Source: Jacaranda mimosifolia (lineage: Eukaryota; Streptophyta; Magnoliopsida; Lamiales; Bignoniaceae). Taken from it: a stretch of 64,000 nucleotides of DNA. Below, piece by piece: positions 35,901-46,849 of the stretch. The stretch's first letter is position 1. Each line of letters opens with the position of its first letter. A model generated the notes under the pieces. It worked only from the letters and a program-made list of their open reading frames with translations. It was not told where the DNA came from and did no database searches. Made by a program: the position numbers and the translations under genes. The DNA lies in the NCBI GenBank assembly GCA_018894105.1, contig CM032117.1, forward strand, positions 46,224,503-46,288,502. Reading direction: 5' to 3'.

Positions 35901-36856
35901 GAGGGTGTTTGGCTAAACTTATTTAAAATATTTTATAAGCTCTTACATTTTATAAGATATTTTTGGAAAAAAAGCTTATAAAATGTTATATCTTATTTTA
36001 GAAATATGCCCTTCAAGTGTTTGGAAAAATAAGCTCTTAGAGCTTATAAGATAATTTTATGTTTGGTGAGAGTGACTCCTTAGAAGCTCTTTTTAGTGTG
36101 AAAATGACAAAAAAAGACATAAAACTTTTGATGTCATCTAAATAGGTATTGACTTATATAACATTCTTATTATATTATAAATAACATGTTTAAATATTGT
36201 TTAAAATACTCTATTAAACTCATTTTTTAAATATCTGCCTATTTTTCTTACATATTTTTTCTTATCTATTTTATAAAATATCAAAAAATGACATTGTTAT
36301 GGGAATTATGATGTATTAAAAAAAGTTATAAATAATAAATTTCTTATAAGTTTCATATAATTTATAATGCCCTTAATCCATAATTTTTAATAACTATGAT
36401 ATTAACATGAATAATATTCTTGTTTAACTATCATGTTTATCATTGAGTTATCTAATCATTTTCTTTTTCTTGTGCCATGGAAAAAGTAAATAAAGCATAA
36501 AAATTACTATTTAAATATTGTGATAGTTGTAAATCATTCCACCATCCACTATTTTAAATATATCTAAAAAATTTAACCCAACATATCTCAAAAGTAACAT
36601 TGAAATTTTAAAGTGCTATAAAAACTTTAAACATACTACTCATAAATTTACCAAAACAAAAAAGCCTTCAAATCCTATCAATAAAATTTTTAACCCCTTC
36701 AAATAATTTCAATAGCAATTGAATCACGTAATGCCATCTAATAAGTACTCTTCGGATTATCTTATTTTGCATTAGCAACTTTTCTATAACACGGTCAATG
36801 GATGGCTCATAACTTTCATCCTCAGCTATTCATAATGCCTCATTTGCAACATTTTT

Positions 36857-38030
36857 CTACCTTATATAATTGTGAATAGCCATAGTTGCTAGCACGATTT
36901 CTCTTTGTGTGTCAATGTGAAAATAAGGCATATTAGCCAAAATATTCCAACGTGCTTTCCAAACTCCAAAAGTTCGTTCAATAATATTTCTGCATGAAAA
37001 ATGTAAGTAGTTGAATGTTTCCTTCAAATTTCTTGGTGCATGTTGCCCACTTCTAGCTCGACGAAAATCTTCAAGATGATATCTTGTATTCTCTCCTAGA
37101 TAATGGCCCATATATCCAGGCATATGTGAGTATCCGACATCAACCAAGTAATATTTTTTTCCTTTCGGATAAGGAAAGTTGAGATCCTATCTACGAATAG
37201 CTTATTCAAATATCCTATTATCATGAGCAGCTCTTTCCCATCCATCCCAAGCAAATGTAAAATACATATTAAAATCTACAACTATAAGAATAATTTGAGT
37301 GGCATACCCTTTGCGTCCAATATATGGTATCGCTTGTCCTTGTGGTAGTCGAGCCTTTACATATGTGCCATCAATTGCTCCAATGCAATCCTATAAACAT
37401 GAAAATAAAAACAAAGTGTTTTAATTTTAATATGAGGATATGTGAGTAAATATATCCATTCTCTACCTATGATATCCTTTTCCCTCGTTATGCTCATGAT
37501 GAAGTTTAATTGTATCATTAGCTAGCTTACTTACTACCCACAAGACTCTATGAAAATGTCTTGAGATAGTTTCACTCGAATGATTAAATATCTCTTGCAT
37601 CAACCTATTATCCACACCATGAGCACATATCATCAAAAATATATATCCCCACTTCTTCATGAATAGACATCCCTCTTGTTGGATAAAGATCATACTTATG
37701 GGTCAACTCATGGCACAAATCTAAGAACAAGGATTTTTCAAGGCGAAATGCTTGATAACATCTTACTCCATGCCTATTTAATATCTTCTCTAGAAATTTA
37801 TGAACTATTCGTATAGATGTTCGACATGGAGTCTTTGAAATATGGTTCTCATAATATGTTAAAATACTACATGTCGTTAGTTGACACAAAATCCAGCAAT
37901 CCAAGTCTTGAATCTGAAGTTCATCTTCACTCATTTCCTCATTATCAAAGTTGACTGGAATAATCAAAGAATAATTTGAGATTTTCCAAGACTCTATTGA
38001 AGTACAATCTTTAATATCCCATAGCTCCAT
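36857..38030 (-). pseudogene. PIF/Harbinger transposase pseudogene (DDE_Tnp_4)
   Basis: Read from 38030 downward, the N-terminal part includes FRLEKSLFLDLCHELTHKY and SSETISRHFHRVL. It is followed by an intron (about 37455-37394, GTAGAG...TTATAG) and the catalytic exon. The three catalytic residues are still visible: Asp in CIGAIDGTYVKA, Asp in WERAAHDNRIF, and Glu in CRNIIERTFGVWKARW. The family cuts and pastes Harbinger DNA together with a Myb-like partner. The copy is dead. The frame shifts near 37630, shown by the two overlapping frames reading GIYIF and FLMICAHGVDNRL, and there are in-frame stops at 37202-37204 and 37187-37189. The C-terminus after LATMAIHNYIR is roughly where the family ends. 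Confidence 0.92.
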
Positions 38031-39327
38031 TGAACTATAGCAAAGTCATGAAAAAGAAATTTGTATCTAGTTATAATTGTATAATTGTTAGTAAATAAAA
38101 AATAAACCATAATCTCAAAGTTAAAGAAGCCTTTAGCAACCAATGATATATTAGAAACACAAAGGTAGCACAAATACAAGAAAGTACTACTTGCACTCCT
38201 CAAGAAATATTTTTTGGTTATTTTGGTTGAATTAGAGGTCATGCAATATTATGCAGCTTACAATCAGTTCATGAAAAGACCAGTATGATTGGAGCATGTC
38301 TATAAATCTCCAGACATTTGCTATAACCTAGTGCTCATTTGAAGCATACAGTAGTAGTTGTCAATATATGTTTGAAAAATGTTACTAAGATGAGTAACAC
38401 AAATATAAATATATAATAATAACATAGCAAGATTCAAGAAGTAGAAGACAAAGCAGTAGGTGGGGATTACTAGCAGCAAAAAGCAACTGCAGAAGATTTA
38501 TTAGTAATATAATTTTGTAATATTGTTAAGAAGTGGTCTATTTTCCCAAAACATATTCTAATTACAAATTAAGCATGAAATATTCAAAAGGTAATAAGAG
38601 TCTATGTTCTTAAAACCAAATGCGAACTGTATGTTATGTTTTTCTACAATTGAAAGCAACAGTAGGTATGCTAGCTAATTAAAATGCTAACATTTATTTC
38701 CTTTGGAAGAAAGAATCACATTTTCCTAGGAAAAACCAAGACAAAATTTGTTTCTTACATTTAAATAAAGCATGCACTTTAAACGATGGTAAATTAACTC
38801 ACAAAGATTTTCTTTCACTTTCAGCTATAAAACAAATTCAAGCAATGATATGCAAACCATATAATTCATTGTACAAATTACAGTCAACTAATCATATGCT
38901 ATAAGACTGTTGATAGAACATACAAATATGCAGTGTAACAGAACAAGAAAAGAAAAGTCATAGCCAATTCTAAAAACAACTCTTAAACAAACTTCCCATC
39001 CATATCTCATTTGTCAAAAGAAAAGTCATAGCCAATTCTAACAAGGTAAAACAGAAATGAGTTACAGCTCAGCTAATTCGAACATTAACAATTCTGTAAC
39101 AAAAGAGAATAAATAGATATTACCTTAGCTACTACAAAGTCAACTATTTTTCTTAAATTGATTATAGTTAAACTCTAGCCAAAATAATCGAGATTCATGA
39201 CAAGGTTGACTAGCAAACACTTCTCTCAAATCTTCTTTGCTCAATAGGTTACATGAATAATTCCAAAGTTCACTTTAGGGTGCTATTCCATGAACATTGC
39301 TCAACATCTCGATTGCAGGCCCAATAA

Positions 39328-40281
39328 TTATCTCTGTTGATGGTATAGAGGTAGCAATGCTCTTGGCATTAGTTGTAAAAGGGAATGGATATCATCCTTC
39401 AATGAAGCTACCCTAAAAACCTTCTTCTTCCCTTTTTCTCCACTAAATTTTCTTTTAATGTTTTCCAAAGATGGGAATATAACTTCATTAGAAACATTAC
39501 CAGCATCACTTGCTCTTTTAGTTCCAAATTTTGTGTTATACTCAGCTATTCTTATATCCTCACTGTCATCACTATCACTAATCTGCACATGTTCCCCTTC
39601 ATGTGCTTTTGATTCAACATTATCCTCTAACATTTCTTTTCCACTATCAATCACATTCCCAGATATTTAGCTATGTGCTTGTGCTCTTTCTCCGTAGCAG
39701 CAGCATTAGAAAATAGTTTATCATATTAAAACCAAATCAACAATAAATCCTTGTTCCTAAACTTGCTATAGTTACAATTTTCCTGCAAAAACAATTATAC
39801 CCGAATTAAACTTAGTTTGATAAGTAAAAAATAATATTAACTTATGTAAAATATTAGTGTTTGAGAAATTACTTTTAGTTTTCTCTCCCACCAGTCATAT
39901 GAAGCATCAAGCGAGTTCTTCAAGGGATCCCAACCTACTCCAGTCTCCTCGTGCATTAATTTCCTAAATAATATCCAATCTTTCTTCATAGTATCCCAAT
40001 GATTTCTAAGTTGTTTGTAGACATAGTTTGTACCAATCATTTCATTAAAGCTCCTGACTAAATTTGTCCACCCACTGCATTGAAGTGGCTATTTGGTCAT
40101 TACCTTTCCCAATTTCCTCCTCACACAACTCAATAAACTTAATAGTAGATGAAAATGGATCCCACCTAGCAGAGGAGCGCCTTTTAGTCAAGTCACTAAT
40201 TTTACTTGCATCCTTACTTATACTCTTACCAAAATTTGGATTTGACATCACTCTTTTATTTCTTTTCTCTTGGTTCTCCAT
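39328..40281 (-). pseudogene. Harbinger Myb/SANT-like partner protein pseudogene
   Basis: From 40281 downward: a basic N-terminus, then a Myb/SANT-like (Myb_DNA-bind_3) domain with KQLRNHWDTMKKDWILF and ETGVGWDPLKNSLDASYDWW, the hallmark of the second Harbinger protein and related plant proteins. Within the domain, near 40070, the frame changes: VDKFSQEL is out of frame, while the shifted frame reads GWTNLVRSFNEMIGTNY, which is the family pattern. After an AT-rich gap (about 39670-39840, probably an intron) there is an acidic and lysine-rich segment (39654-39328) like the C-terminal part of this family. In rice Ping/mPing, the partner binds DNA and the transposase. This copy is broken. Confidence 0.8.
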
Positions 40282-40571
40282 CTAGAAATTTACCTCCAGT
40301 TACCTATAAACAGGAAATCTAGTACACAGGATGAAAAAGAAAAAAAAAGCATAAGAATATATCCACACTATCTTGCATTTGAGTATTATTCCTTTCCCCC
40401 CCTAAATTCCATTTATTTCTAGCTCATCTCATGTAGTTATTCTTACTATCCAAGTAGAACCCAACATTTGGACAGGTTTTCATGGGTGAAGAATTTCCAC
40501 AAAGAATAGTTACAGTGAAGAGTAAAATACAAACACATAAACTCAAAAGGTCATTTATGTAATAACATTTG

Positions 40572-41658
40572 GGGTAATAGCAGACAACCCCCTAAGTATA
40601 GGGGCATTTGCACTTTACCTCCTAACCATTGCAAGTGTGCGGAACAACTACCCAACATTTGCTCAATGTGTTTAAATACTCCATGTTCCAACTTTCTAGC
40701 GACATATTTAAAAGTTATTGCACTTTGCCCTATGATGTTTTAAAAAAAATATATTTAGCCACTTAAAGTACTTTAAAATATTACCCATAGCATTAAATTC
40801 ATATTTTGGTGGAATAAAGTCAAATATTTTGTCAAATATTGTTATCATATATTACTTAATTGTCAATAAGTCATTTTGAGTTATCTGAAATCTATAACAA
40901 CTTAATAGTACAAATTTTTCTAAATTAATGTGTGTAAGATAATTAAAAAATAATTTTAGGGTTATACCAAATGATTGTTATGGTGTACTTATAAATTTGT
41001 GTTTATTTGTTTAATTAAGAGTGTAAGTAGTTTAGGATTTTAATTTGAATAAGAATATATATGATAGATGACACTAGTTGGATGAATATTGACAACAAAT
41101 AATGTAGATCTTAATATCAACACTATCTCTCTCATTTATTACTCTATTTAAATTAAAAATATTTCATATCATTTGCTAACAAATATGCATAATGTTATAC
41201 TGATATAAAAATCAATTAGGGTATAATTTTAAAATTAGTTTTAATCATCATATTCATATAAACTAAGTAAAATATAATTATAAAATTAATTTGTAAATAT
41301 GTAATTGCTTAAATTGATTTAACTGTCCATATATTGATAAGTGACTAGTGAATGATAATATTGTGTATAAACTATTTCACTTAATTCCACAAAAATAAAA
41401 TCTAATAATAAAAGTGCTACACTTTAGAATGATTAAGGTGTTAAATGCACATTTTGTTAAAGTTTAGTAGGTAAAGTGCAACATACCTAAAGTATTTCAA
41501 CATCTCTGAGAGAATATTCTATCGAAAAATGGAATGAGGGGGGTATTCAAGCACATTTAGCAAATGTTGGGTAATCATTTTGCACATCTGCACCTGTTGG
41601 GGGGGGGGGGCAAAGTGTATATGACCCTATACGTTGGGGGGCTATGTGCTATTTACCT
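40572..41658. mobile_element. Small MULE with exact 9-bp TSD, nested in the Harbinger
   Basis: The left end GGGTAATAGCAGACAACCCCC and the right end inward AGGTAAATAGCACATAGCCCCCC begin inverted repeats of roughly 110 bp that also share ACCCAACATTTGC. The element is flanked by a perfect 9-bp duplication TAACATTTG at 40563-40571 and 41659-41667. The interior is AT-rich and noncoding. The right side includes a run of 12 G (41599-41610). Confidence 0.92.
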
Positions 41659-42175
41659 TAACATTTGCCAAATCAAGCAAACACATTTAGCATGTGAAGA
41701 ATATGAACAAGTAGAATGACTTTCGCATCACCATTTTGATTATATCAACCTCTGCAGTTCACTCAAAGTTGCTATATCTTACATAAGAGTGGAGACAAGA
41801 GTAAGAGAAATGCCAATTTTTTGAAAACATTTATAATAGCAGAAGCTAACATAAATTATACTGAGATTCCATAGAGATTGGCAATCAGAAATAGAACAAA
41901 CGCATACTTTCAACCGTTGAAGTGAAATTGAGTGAAACAAACACAAACACATACTTACATAGAGATTGCCAATCAGAAACAGAATAAACACAAAGACATA
42001 CTTACAAAGTTCTTAGTTAACTGAGCAGGAAAAAAGAAAAAAAAAGTAAAATTGAAATTAAAAATCTTCAATAGTTGAAGTGAACTAGTTTTCTCCAGAT
42101 AAGAGAACTTGACTATGGCTTAAATATGTAGAGATTGAACTCAATATTCAAATGTTAGAAAAATGAACCAATTAA

Positions 42176-42629
42176 CACTACAAGAAAAAGATAAATTAAT
42201 GATAAAATAGCAAGTGACAATATAAAAGTTGTCACTAATTATGTATATTCGGTGACAAAAAATTTAATTTTGTCACGTTAATGATTTTTACAATCTTAAT
42301 AGTGACAAGAATATTGTTAAAATTATCGTCATAAATAATTAGTAATACACATATGGTAACAATAAAAACTTGTCACAAATTATAGTGACAATTTTTATTG
42401 TCACTAAGTTGTCGTTATAGAGGTGTCACTAATTGCTAAAGGTGACAACTTAAAATATTAATTTTTGTCACTATTGAGTCATGTTGTGACAAGATAAATT
42501 TTTTTTTCATTTAAAGATTGGTTATTAGTGACAAGATAAAAGCTATTATCACCCAATACATGTTATTAGTGACAACTTTCATTTTGTCACTTATTATTTT
42601 GTCATTAATATTATATTTTTTTTGTAGTG
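42176..42629. mobile_element. CACTA MITE with exact TSD TAA, nested in the Harbinger
   Basis: Left end CACTACAAGAAAAAG; right end TTTTTTTTGTAGTG, perfect inverted CACTA termini. Flanked by TAA on both sides (42173-42175 and 42630-42632). At 454 bp it consists almost entirely of repeated GTGACAA / TTGTCACT units in both orientations, which are candidate transposase-binding repeats. No coding capacity. The intact ends and exact TSD suggest it is relatively young. Confidence 0.93.
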
Positions 42630-43190
42630 TAAACTAGGAAAAACTGTAATTAGATGTAATAAGCTATAAGATTATACAAAATGAATGTAAAATAGAACAT
42701 AATTTTTAATTCCTTTTCAACTCAGGTTTTAAAGCTTGATAAAATAAACCGGTTAAATGAATAATATAGCTTAGATCTTACCAAGACTTTAAGATATGAT
42801 GAGAAAAATGATCCATTCTGGCATTGTTTTCATGAAAAAAAGCGGTGAGAGAAGAAGCGATGAGTCCATGCGATTGTGAGGTTGAGAGCATTGACTTAGT
42901 TTAGGGTTTCACAAGTCAGAGTTATGTGGAGGATATAATTGGAATTCAGAAAAAAATAAGGGCAAATTTATCTTTTTAAATGTTAAAAGCTATGAAGCTA
43001 ATAAGATCTTAAAAAATAAGATGGGGTGAGCTTACTTTTCTTTTAGGAGCTTATAGGATGTAGAACATTTTATTTTTGATCTTATAAGCTCCTGAAAAAA
43101 AAATTAGCCAAACACTTTTATAGAGCTTATAAGCTCTTTAACATCTTACAATCTATTTAAAAGTGCTTATAAGCTCAACCAAACACCCTC

Positions 43191-43711
43191 TAAATACCAC
43201 TTGAAGTGGACTTAATTTACTAATGGGCATAAGTTTAGACATATTTTGGCCCAACTAGCTGATCCAAAAATAAATGAGAACTTCATTATTCATTTTAGAT
43301 CGACCCATTCTATAAAGTCCAAGTTTATTATAGACTTTATCTTGGGATTCAAATCAATAGCCAATTTATTTGGGTTATCAAATGTCAATTTATTCCAATG
43401 CAATTTTAATGTCAACAATGCCCTACTTCCAAGCTTGTCGAACAACATATCGAAACAAGAGATGAGATTTGAAGTATTGATTTTTTTTGTTTCTTTATTT
43501 TTTTGCTTGAATTTTCATAAATAAAATCAACTCATTATGATATCCTCATGTTCAAAAGTCAAGGCCTTCAACTTCAAACAAGTTAGTGGCCTGCGATTCA
43601 TGAATTGTCACTTACAAGTGATAGAATGTGCTTGCTCATGTAATGAAGATGTAACAAGGTCAAGCTTTATAAGTTAATTCTGGTGGTCGAGTTTGACACC
43701 AAAAATTTAAT
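43191..43711. repeat. Duplicated segment, copy 1 (right part)
   Basis: Aligns from AATACCACTTGAAGTGGACTT onward with 57768-58299, with frequent single-base differences over roughly 520 bp. The homology ends at TTTGTAGTCCA, where copy 2 is interrupted by a CACTA terminus (58300). An open stretch here (43246-43524) has an equivalent in copy 2 that is shorter because of early stops, so coding is not supported. The nature of the segment is unknown; it may be part of an unrecognised LTR. Confidence 0.88.
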
Positions 43712-45300
43712 GTTTGTAGTCCATAAATTTAAGCAAAAGCCAATAAAGTATAACACATAAATTGAAAGACTTTTCCAACTGCCCAAAGGACTATACAATT
43801 TTTTATTAGGCCCATATATGAATCAGACCTATATATATATATATATCACAATAATTGATCTCAACAACCAATAATTAGCCTGTGGTATTTGTTTGGCAAC
43901 TTCACACTTTTTTTTTCTTTCCTTTTTCTTTTCACGGGTACGTGGGCCCATTTGCAATTTGATGACCAACCTTGAACCTTGACCACAATAACAATAAAGA
44001 GACAAATTTAATGCCAACGACAAAGTGGGTTTGGAGTAATTTCCCAATCCACTCTTTTCTTTTATGTATTTGAAAGGGACATATAGCCCCCAACTCATCA
44101 TCTTTATGGTGGGAAAGGGAAGCACCAGACTGTTCCAAAGGCATGAATACTCTAGAATGAAGCCAAATTGCACTTTTAAAATTTTCAGGCTTCAGCTTCG
44201 AACTCCCAGCAATTCTTGGCAAATTTTCATGCCTTTCCTCTTTCTTTTTTCCACAAGCTAGTTTCTTTCCAAGTTTTGAATGCCAAATGTATGAAAAATA
44301 ATTTTCTCTGTGTCAACACAATTGCAGAGCCAAAAGAAAATTCTGAGCTGTAGCTTTCATCTCTTGAAAAATTTCATGAAAGAATTTTGGGATGTAATCA
44401 ATAATCATAAGCAAATTAAAAGTCCTTGTAACAATATGATGGGAATTTTAACTAGATTTTAGCTATGAAGGAAATCCCAATTTTTTTTTTTTAACTTCTA
44501 GCTATATGCTTGATATATCAATCAAGGATTGACCTTTTGCCATACCTGTCAATTCTCCAAGTTTCATGGAGATGGAAAATTTCCCTTTCATTCAAGATTC
44601 GATAGTAATTACGCTTATATAAAGAGAGGGCTTGAGGACCATTTTCAACTCACTGTTGAACATATTTTGATATTTTTCTCTTAGTAACCATAATTTGTTG
44701 AGGATCATATTGCTAAGTAGATAAAATTCTCTATCCGGGTTGTGTCGAGCTTCTCGCGTTCATTTAATCCTAAGTACTCTTTTTTTAATGGAGACAATTG
44801 TTGTGTTCTTCGTTCAAATCCGTAGTGCATGATCGGCATAGTGCGTTGACATGGAAACCTAATTTTCTAACTAGTTCTGAGACTTGAGAGCTTTGAATTT
44901 TTCAATCTTACAGTCTTTTTTTTTTCCTTCATCAAATGCCTAAATCTTTCTTTGATATTTAATAGATTATCAACACCAGATAACACTTATTATTGCCACT
45001 TTAATCAACTTAATTCACTGGACATCTCCAAACGAATTTATGATTCTAACATAATTATTGAATTTCCTTTGGCGGCTACCAAAGCTCGTTCATAACTTTG
45101 CTACACTTGATCGCCTAAAAGATGCAGTTCACTACTTCATCATAAGGAGATTGATTTTGGGTTTGGAACCTTATTTTTTTGTGTTATTATAAAGTGATTT
45201 GGTCAACGTATATAACTTGGAGATACTTTTTTATGTCAAAAATTTTAGAAAAAATAAAGATAGATATTGAGGACTATGATGAACGAGCCTATGTAGATTT
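43712..45300. other. Unassigned intergenic DNA
   Basis: No recognised gene. Overlapping minus-strand open stretches at 43829-44222 have no known domain. An (AT)n tract lies at about 43831-43846. Confidence 0.45.
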
Positions 45301-46430
45301 ATGAGGGATAAAGACGCCTCCAAGATTAAACCTATATGCTTACTCATCTTTAAGTTGGTAATTAGTGCTTACCCTTCAAATGTTCATTCGCAGAAATCCA
45401 TGCATATTTCTAACTGGTTAGAAGAGGCTACTAGAGAATCTATAATCTCTTTTTATGATACTTCCTCTTGTAAAAGGGTAGTTTTATTGGAATCTTTCCT
45501 TTATGACATCAATGCTACCTGCAACGCATTCACTCTTCCAAATTAACATTTCCTCATGAGTGGAGGTCTGTGGAAAGCCCTTTCATCAAATTGTAGTGAA
45601 ATCTCCTTTCATGTCGGCTACTAGGAATAGACCGAGGATGTTCTAGGCCATAATTTAGACATCCTTAAACAAGAAAAGATTTATGGAGCTATCCATGTTT
45701 CACACTTCACCTACATTTGCAATAAGAATATCCTACAACCCTTACTTGAACTATGGTGTCCTTTGACAAACACTTTTCACACCACCATAGGGGAACTATC
45801 AATTTCTCTCTAGGACATTCGTGGACTTTGCAAAGTAGCTATTCGTGGAGAATTTTATGACGAAGTCATCTCTTCTATCGAGGAACTACTTCGTTTTGAT
45901 TCATGTAGTATTTTTACCATAGAGTTGTAAATACCGCACCTTGGCCTACTACTATCTTCGTCATGACTCCACTAGCGTATTTGCATCTAATTGAATTAGT
46001 TTTTGGTTTAGAGTACCCGTTAGATACTTTGACTAGGTTACTTTACAATCCTTGTGGAAGCATCAATGCGTATCTCCTACCATGCTCAAATGAATATGAA
46101 GAGTTGTTCAAAACATTGAGAATATTTGAGGAGGACATAAGGATAAGACATATACTTAGTTTCTTTCCTTTAATATTACTTGTGCAAATTTGCCATACCA
46201 CAACAAAAAGTTAATCAAATTCGAACCATCATTTTCAAAGTCGCAAATATGATCGTCCATAACGACGCTTTCTCCCTAGCAATACCAGTGTTGGCAAACA
46301 TATTATGGCGGATTGCAAGATATCTATACTTTCAACACAGATCAAGTGAGTCAATTGTGAGATGGGATATCTTAGCACTCATTATACCTCAAAGCTTGAA
46401 CAAATGGGTGCTCAAATGGTGAAAGACACT
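45301..46430 (+). pseudogene. Plant-mobile-domain-like pseudogene
   Basis: The plus strand carries broken but continuous similarity to plant 'aminotransferase-like, plant mobile domain' proteins, which are transposon-derived genes of uncertain function. Landmarks are RESIISFYDTSSCKRVVLLE, then a broken stretch, LLELWCPLTNTFHTTIGELS followed by ISL-stop-DIRGLCKVAIRG and EFYDEVISSIEELLRFD, and a later piece at 45963-46214. The pattern 'NTxHTxxGELSISLxDLRxLxxLPIxGxxYDEVxPSxxEL' is typical of the group; here its Trp codon is replaced by a stop (TAG). Several further stops and frame changes occur. Family call from memory; moderate confidence. Confidence 0.5.
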
Positions 46431-46849
46431 GGAGAAAATATAGCTAAGGATTTTGAATTCTTGAAGGCATGAGACCTATTCCATACATTAATCCTTCTAG
46501 CCTCCAACATTTGTGCTCACATTAGGAGGGACAAATCTCTATGTAGATAAAGAAGGTACTTTCTACACATATAGGGAACTCTTTATGGCCTTATGTTCTA
46601 ACTATTTGTCGATTTTAGACTAGAATAGAGCATATCATAGAAGCTTATAGTTTCATTGATTCAACCATCAACATGGGTTCTGCCAAGATATTCTTGGCGT
46701 ATTAAGGAAGGAGATTCTTATATGCGAGTTAGATAAGCTTGTTCATCTTTAGATATCTTGCATTTTATTGAGTACTTATTTGAAACTGAAGTTACCATAT
46801 GGCATCTCCTCACAACCATTAATCACTGAGGAACATTGTGACTAGTGGC
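46431..46849. other. Unassigned DNA between pseudogene and copia tandem
   Basis: May be further decay of the plus-strand pseudogene; no domain recognised. Confidence 0.35.

Larger units (their letters stand above)
35901..43190. mobile_element. PIF/Harbinger element, decayed, with two pseudogenes and two nested elements
   Basis: The left end GAGGGTGTTTGGCTAAACTT and the right end inward GAGGGTGTTTGGTTGAGCTT form a clear inverted terminus. Repeated AGCTTATAAG-type motifs follow on both sides. The flanking triplets TGA (35898-35900) and TAA (43191-43193) match at two of three. The empty counterpart at 57723-58299 reads straight through the site (GAGCTTGAATACCAC), which defines both ends. Inside on the minus strand are pseudogenes for a DDE transposase and a Myb/SANT-like protein, the two-gene content expected of this superfamily. 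A small MULE (40572-41658) and a small CACTA (42176-42629) are nested within. Confidence 0.93.

Noticed and set aside
43246..43524. Possible small gene repeated at 57820-58029
   Set aside because: The frame is shorter in the second copy because of stops, and the differences between copies do not favour silent positions by eye.
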